A stretch of 6,318 nucleotides of DNA. Source: an uncultured Mucispirillum sp. (GTDB lineage: Bacteria > Chrysiogenota > Deferribacteres > Deferribacterales > Mucispirillaceae). The notes below the pieces were generated by a model that saw nothing but the letters and a program-made list of their open reading frames with translations, was not told the DNA's origin and did not search any database. This document shows, piece by piece, positions 4,498-6,318 of this stretch (position 1 is its first letter; every line of letters starts with the position of its first letter). The position numbers and the translations under genes are program-made. The stretch lies in the NCBI GenBank assembly GCA_910586745.1, contig CAJUJZ010000125.1, positions 1-6,318 of the forward strand. The letters are read 5' to 3'.

Positions 4498-5157
4498 TTA
4501 TTTCACATATAAATCTTTGTATCCATTATTTGGTAGAACTTCTGGTCTGTCATATACAAGAATTTCTTTTACTAATATAGTGTTATCTTTTTCTACACTC
4601 ATGGTAGTTATTATACCGCTAAACATGATTGGAAGTGTTATGTGCATTGTATTATTATCTTCACTCCATTCAATAATATTATTTCTCATACCTAAATAGT
4701 AAAGGTAATTGCTGCCTTTTTTTAAGTTTACAGGAAGATATGATGCTATATTATCAATAACTTTATACTCTTTGCTTTCAAGAAGTCGCTTATTTAAATC
4801 AAACCTGTAACTATTGTATGCTTTTATAATACTGCCAATATTATATTTATATTCTGCACTAATACAGTATTTATATACCCAGAAAGGCTGTTCTTTCTCT
4901 TTTAATTTTTTTGCAGTATTTTTTATAAGTTTATACTGGTCTTTATTACATTTTCCAGAATTTATTACATCATAAGTGATATTATCATAATATACTCTTT
5001 TATCTTCTGCATGAAAAATAACACCATGCTGGTTTGAATGGTTATATAAATCTATATCCTGCTCATTATAAGCAAAGACATTTAATGAATAAAACAAAAT
5101 AAAAACAATACTTAATAATATATATTTATATCTCATATTTCCCCAATTTACTGTCAT
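4498..5157 (-). CDS. Exported protein of unknown family, last gene of the M23 unit (candidate immunity or accessory protein)
   Basis: I do not recognise this 219-residue protein. It has a clear Sec signal peptide: a hydrophobic core at about 12-25 and a NVFA cleavage site near residue 29. A short beta-like stretch with HAEDKRVYYDN (49-59) follows, then a helical, Lys-rich middle (70-145) and a C-terminal beta-rich part (150-203). Two cysteines (C70, C98) could form a disulfide, fitting a periplasmic location. The ATG at 5157 overlaps the preceding stop (TAATG) and lacks a ribosome site, so it would rely on coupling. The in-frame ATG at 5136 has GGGGA just upstream (5140-5144) and still keeps the whole signal peptide, so the true start may be M8. 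Position after an M23 peptidase suggests a protective or co-exported role; this is inference. Confidence 0.75.
   Translation of the reverse strand: MTVNWGNMRYKYILLSIVFILFYSLNVFAYNEQDIDLYNHSNQHGVIFHAEDKRVYYDNITYDVINSGKCNKDQYKLIKNTAKKLKEKEQPFWVYKYCISAEYKYNIGSIIKAYNSYRFDLNKRLLESKEYKVIDNIASYLPVNLKKGSNYLYYLGMRNNIIEWSEDNNTMHITLPIMFSGIITTMSVEKDNTILVKEILVYDRPEVLPNNGYKDLYVK
5140..5144 (-). promoter_or_regulatory. Ribosome site supporting the downstream start at 5136
   Basis: GGGGA on the minus strand lies 3 nt before the ATG at 5136, which is codon 8 of the longer frame. No comparable site precedes the ATG at 5157. The spacing is short, so both starts stay possible. Confidence 0.35.
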
Positions 5158-5693
5158 TAATTTAATATGTAATTTTTTAATACCTGCAACGATGTAGTTA
5201 TTATTATAGAGTTTTTCTGTTTTTTAAATTCTAATTTTTCGCCATCTATAGTTATAACTAAATGGTTTTTATTCTCCCATGTATAGCTTACAAGTTTATT
5301 TTGTATGTAATATGATATATTTTCATCTGCTGTTGGGTTTTGTATTAATATTTCAGAAACTGGCAGAACTGTTGCATATACATAAAAAAACTTATGGTAT
5401 GCCTGCAAAATATCTGCAGAAGTATTATCCTGATAGCAGTTATCGCCGCATAATTTTAAATCAGCAGTAAATTCTTCTTCCTTTTCGTATACAGAATAAG
5501 CATTTTCTATAAATGCACCAACTATTATATCTGGGTTTCTATCCTGCATTATACCATTTGTAAAGTTATCCTGATATGTTTCTGGATTTTGTATAAAATC
5601 AAGCATTTTATCATAAAGCCATGGATTTGCATAAGGGGATGCATATACATTAAAAGATATTAATGTATATAATATAATTAATAATTTTTTCAT
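5157..5693 (-). CDS. Small exported protein of unknown family directly after the M23 gene (candidate periplasmic immunity protein)
   Basis: This 178-residue protein is not one I recognise. It starts with a signal peptide (MKKLLIILYTLISFNVYA, cleavage likely after A18), so it is probably periplasmic. The mature part looks helical from about 25 to 115, with a CGDNC pair (C82, C86) that could form a small disulfide loop. It ends in a beta-rich region (127-168) with alternating charged and hydrophobic residues. Its ATG overlaps the M23 stop by 4 bp (ATGA), the closest form of translational coupling, and a GGGGAG lies 11 nt upstream. Immunity proteins against wall-cutting effectors are typically small, periplasmic and encoded just after the toxin, which is what is seen here. 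The immunity role is inference from position and signal peptide. Confidence 0.8.
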   Translation of the reverse strand: MKKLLIILYTLISFNVYASPYANPWLYDKMLDFIQNPETYQDNFTNGIMQDRNPDIIVGAFIENAYSVYEKEEEFTADLKLCGDNCYQDNTSADILQAYHKFFYVYATVLPVSEILIQNPTADENISYYIQNKLVSYTWENKNHLVITIDGEKLEFKKQKNSIIITTSLQVLKNYILN

Positions 5694-6318
5694 TTTACTA
5701 TCTGCTCCCCAAAGGAATTTTTATATCCTTCTTCTAGTACCTCTAAACTGTCTTTAATATCACTTCGCCTGTCATACCTGTTATTGCTGAATGCTTTTGA
5801 AAATACTTCATCAGATGAACTATCTGTAAAATATTCTAAATGCAGCATAAAAACAATTTTATCTGCAATTACATCTATTGGTATAATATTTCCCTCATCA
5901 TCTGTTTTATGCAGAAACCCAGGTCTGCCTATTACCTGCCCCTGCTTTATTTTATCACCTTGTTTAACTTTTATGCTTGATTTATCAAGCTCACCATATC
6001 TAATAATAAAACTTCTGCCATCACAAGTCGTGTGCTTAACTGTTACCACATCTGTACCTGCATAAAAACTGCCAGTGCTTAATACTTCTCCATCAGATAC
6101 TGCCACAACATAATTTTTTGAGCTTAAAAAGCTGTATATTCCAGTATCATTATACACATCTGTATATAAATCACGGGAAGCATGAAATGATTTTTTAATT
6201 AATGTTTTAGAGCTGTTTTCTCTAATACGGTAGCTTTCATATACAGCTTGATTCATACCTAATTTATCCCGCCAGTTATAATTGGCATATTCCATACCAG
6301 TATCATTTAAAGGCTTTG
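5690..6318 (-). CDS. M23-type peptidoglycan metallopeptidase, type VI effector-like (5' end beyond the window)
   Basis: The frame stays open to the right edge. The in-frame codons before the ATG at 6295 read KPLNDTG and no ribosome site precedes that ATG, so the gene is probably longer and this is its C-terminal part. Numbering from M(6295): H38-A-S-R-D42 corresponds to the HxGxD zinc motif; V63-V71 is the VAV.DGEV core strand; RYGELD (99-104) and GDKIKQGQVIG (113-123) are lipoyl-like M23 hairpin motifs; and MLHLEY (150-155) holds the last zinc ligand, H152. RDLY, RYGE and YDRRSD (174-179) recall M23 proteins encoded with type VI VgrG/PAAR genes, which cut peptidoglycan in rival cells. Oddities: S for G in HxGxD, Met for the first His of HxH, and extra residues after D42. 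M23 fold secure; effector role inferred. Confidence 0.8.
   Translation of the reverse strand, partial: KPLNDTGMEYANYNWRDKLGMNQAVYESYRIRENSSKTLIKKSFHASRDLYTDVYNDTGIYSFLSSKNYVVAVSDGEVLSTGSFYAGTDVVTVKHTTCDGRSFIIRYGELDKSSIKVKQGDKIKQGQVIGRPGFLHKTDDEGNIIPIDVIADKIVFMLHLEYFTDSSSDEVFSKAFSNNRYDRRSDIKDSLEVLEEGYKNSFGEQIVK

Noticed and set aside
5784..6065. Plus-strand ORF opposite the M23 gene, and similar ones at 2916-3107, 4517-4699 and 5279-5470
   Set aside because: All are antisense shadows of minus-strand genes with better motifs, start sites and operon spacing.
6293..6295. ATG at 6295 as the true start of the M23 gene
   Set aside because: No ribosome site precedes it, and the frame stays open upstream to the window edge with plausible coding sequence (KPLNDTG), so the gene is treated as 5'-truncated.

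Overview
The window is AT-rich DNA (roughly 30% GC by eye). Every gene I can support lies on the minus strand, so transcription runs from right to left. The host should be a Gram-negative, low-GC bacterium: there are two spanin-type lysis proteins, which presuppose an outer membrane, and several Sec-type signal peptides. The combination of very low GC, a type VI-like peptidase module and phage-like genes would fit a Deferribacterota gut commensal such as Mucispirillum, but nothing here proves the taxon.

Right part (4498-6318): a tight three-gene unit. It begins with a gene cut by the right edge that encodes an M23-type peptidoglycan peptidase domain. This domain resembles the M23 domains that accompany type VI secretion VgrG/PAAR loci. 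Two small exported proteins of unknown family follow at once, joined by ATGA and TAATG overlaps. The layout is that of a toxin followed by periplasmic protector protein(s); this is inference.

Middle part (2373-4047): a complete lysis cassette in the order i-spanin, o-spanin, LydA-like three-TM holin, then M15 peptidase (endolysin type). The first three genes overlap. A 218-bp gap containing a strongly folded, repeat-like element separates the holin from the endolysin. No phage head, tail, integrase or regulator gene is visible. The cassette is therefore either one end of a prophage or tailocin, or a domesticated holin/endopeptidase/spanin release system of the kind known as type 10 secretion.

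Left part (1-2302): ordinary chromosomal genes. A DUF805 membrane protein has its own consensus-like promoter. Further left is a YhdH/AcuI-family NADPH-dependent reductase, whose predicted -10 box overlaps an inverted repeat, followed 32 bp later by an exported protein that runs off the left edge.

Two gene-free stretches, 1437-1864 and 4048-4497, carry degenerate copies of a short intergenic repeat (core AGATTCTTCGC...GCTCAGAATGAC). The second also holds a nested stem-loop bounded by 10-bp direct repeats.
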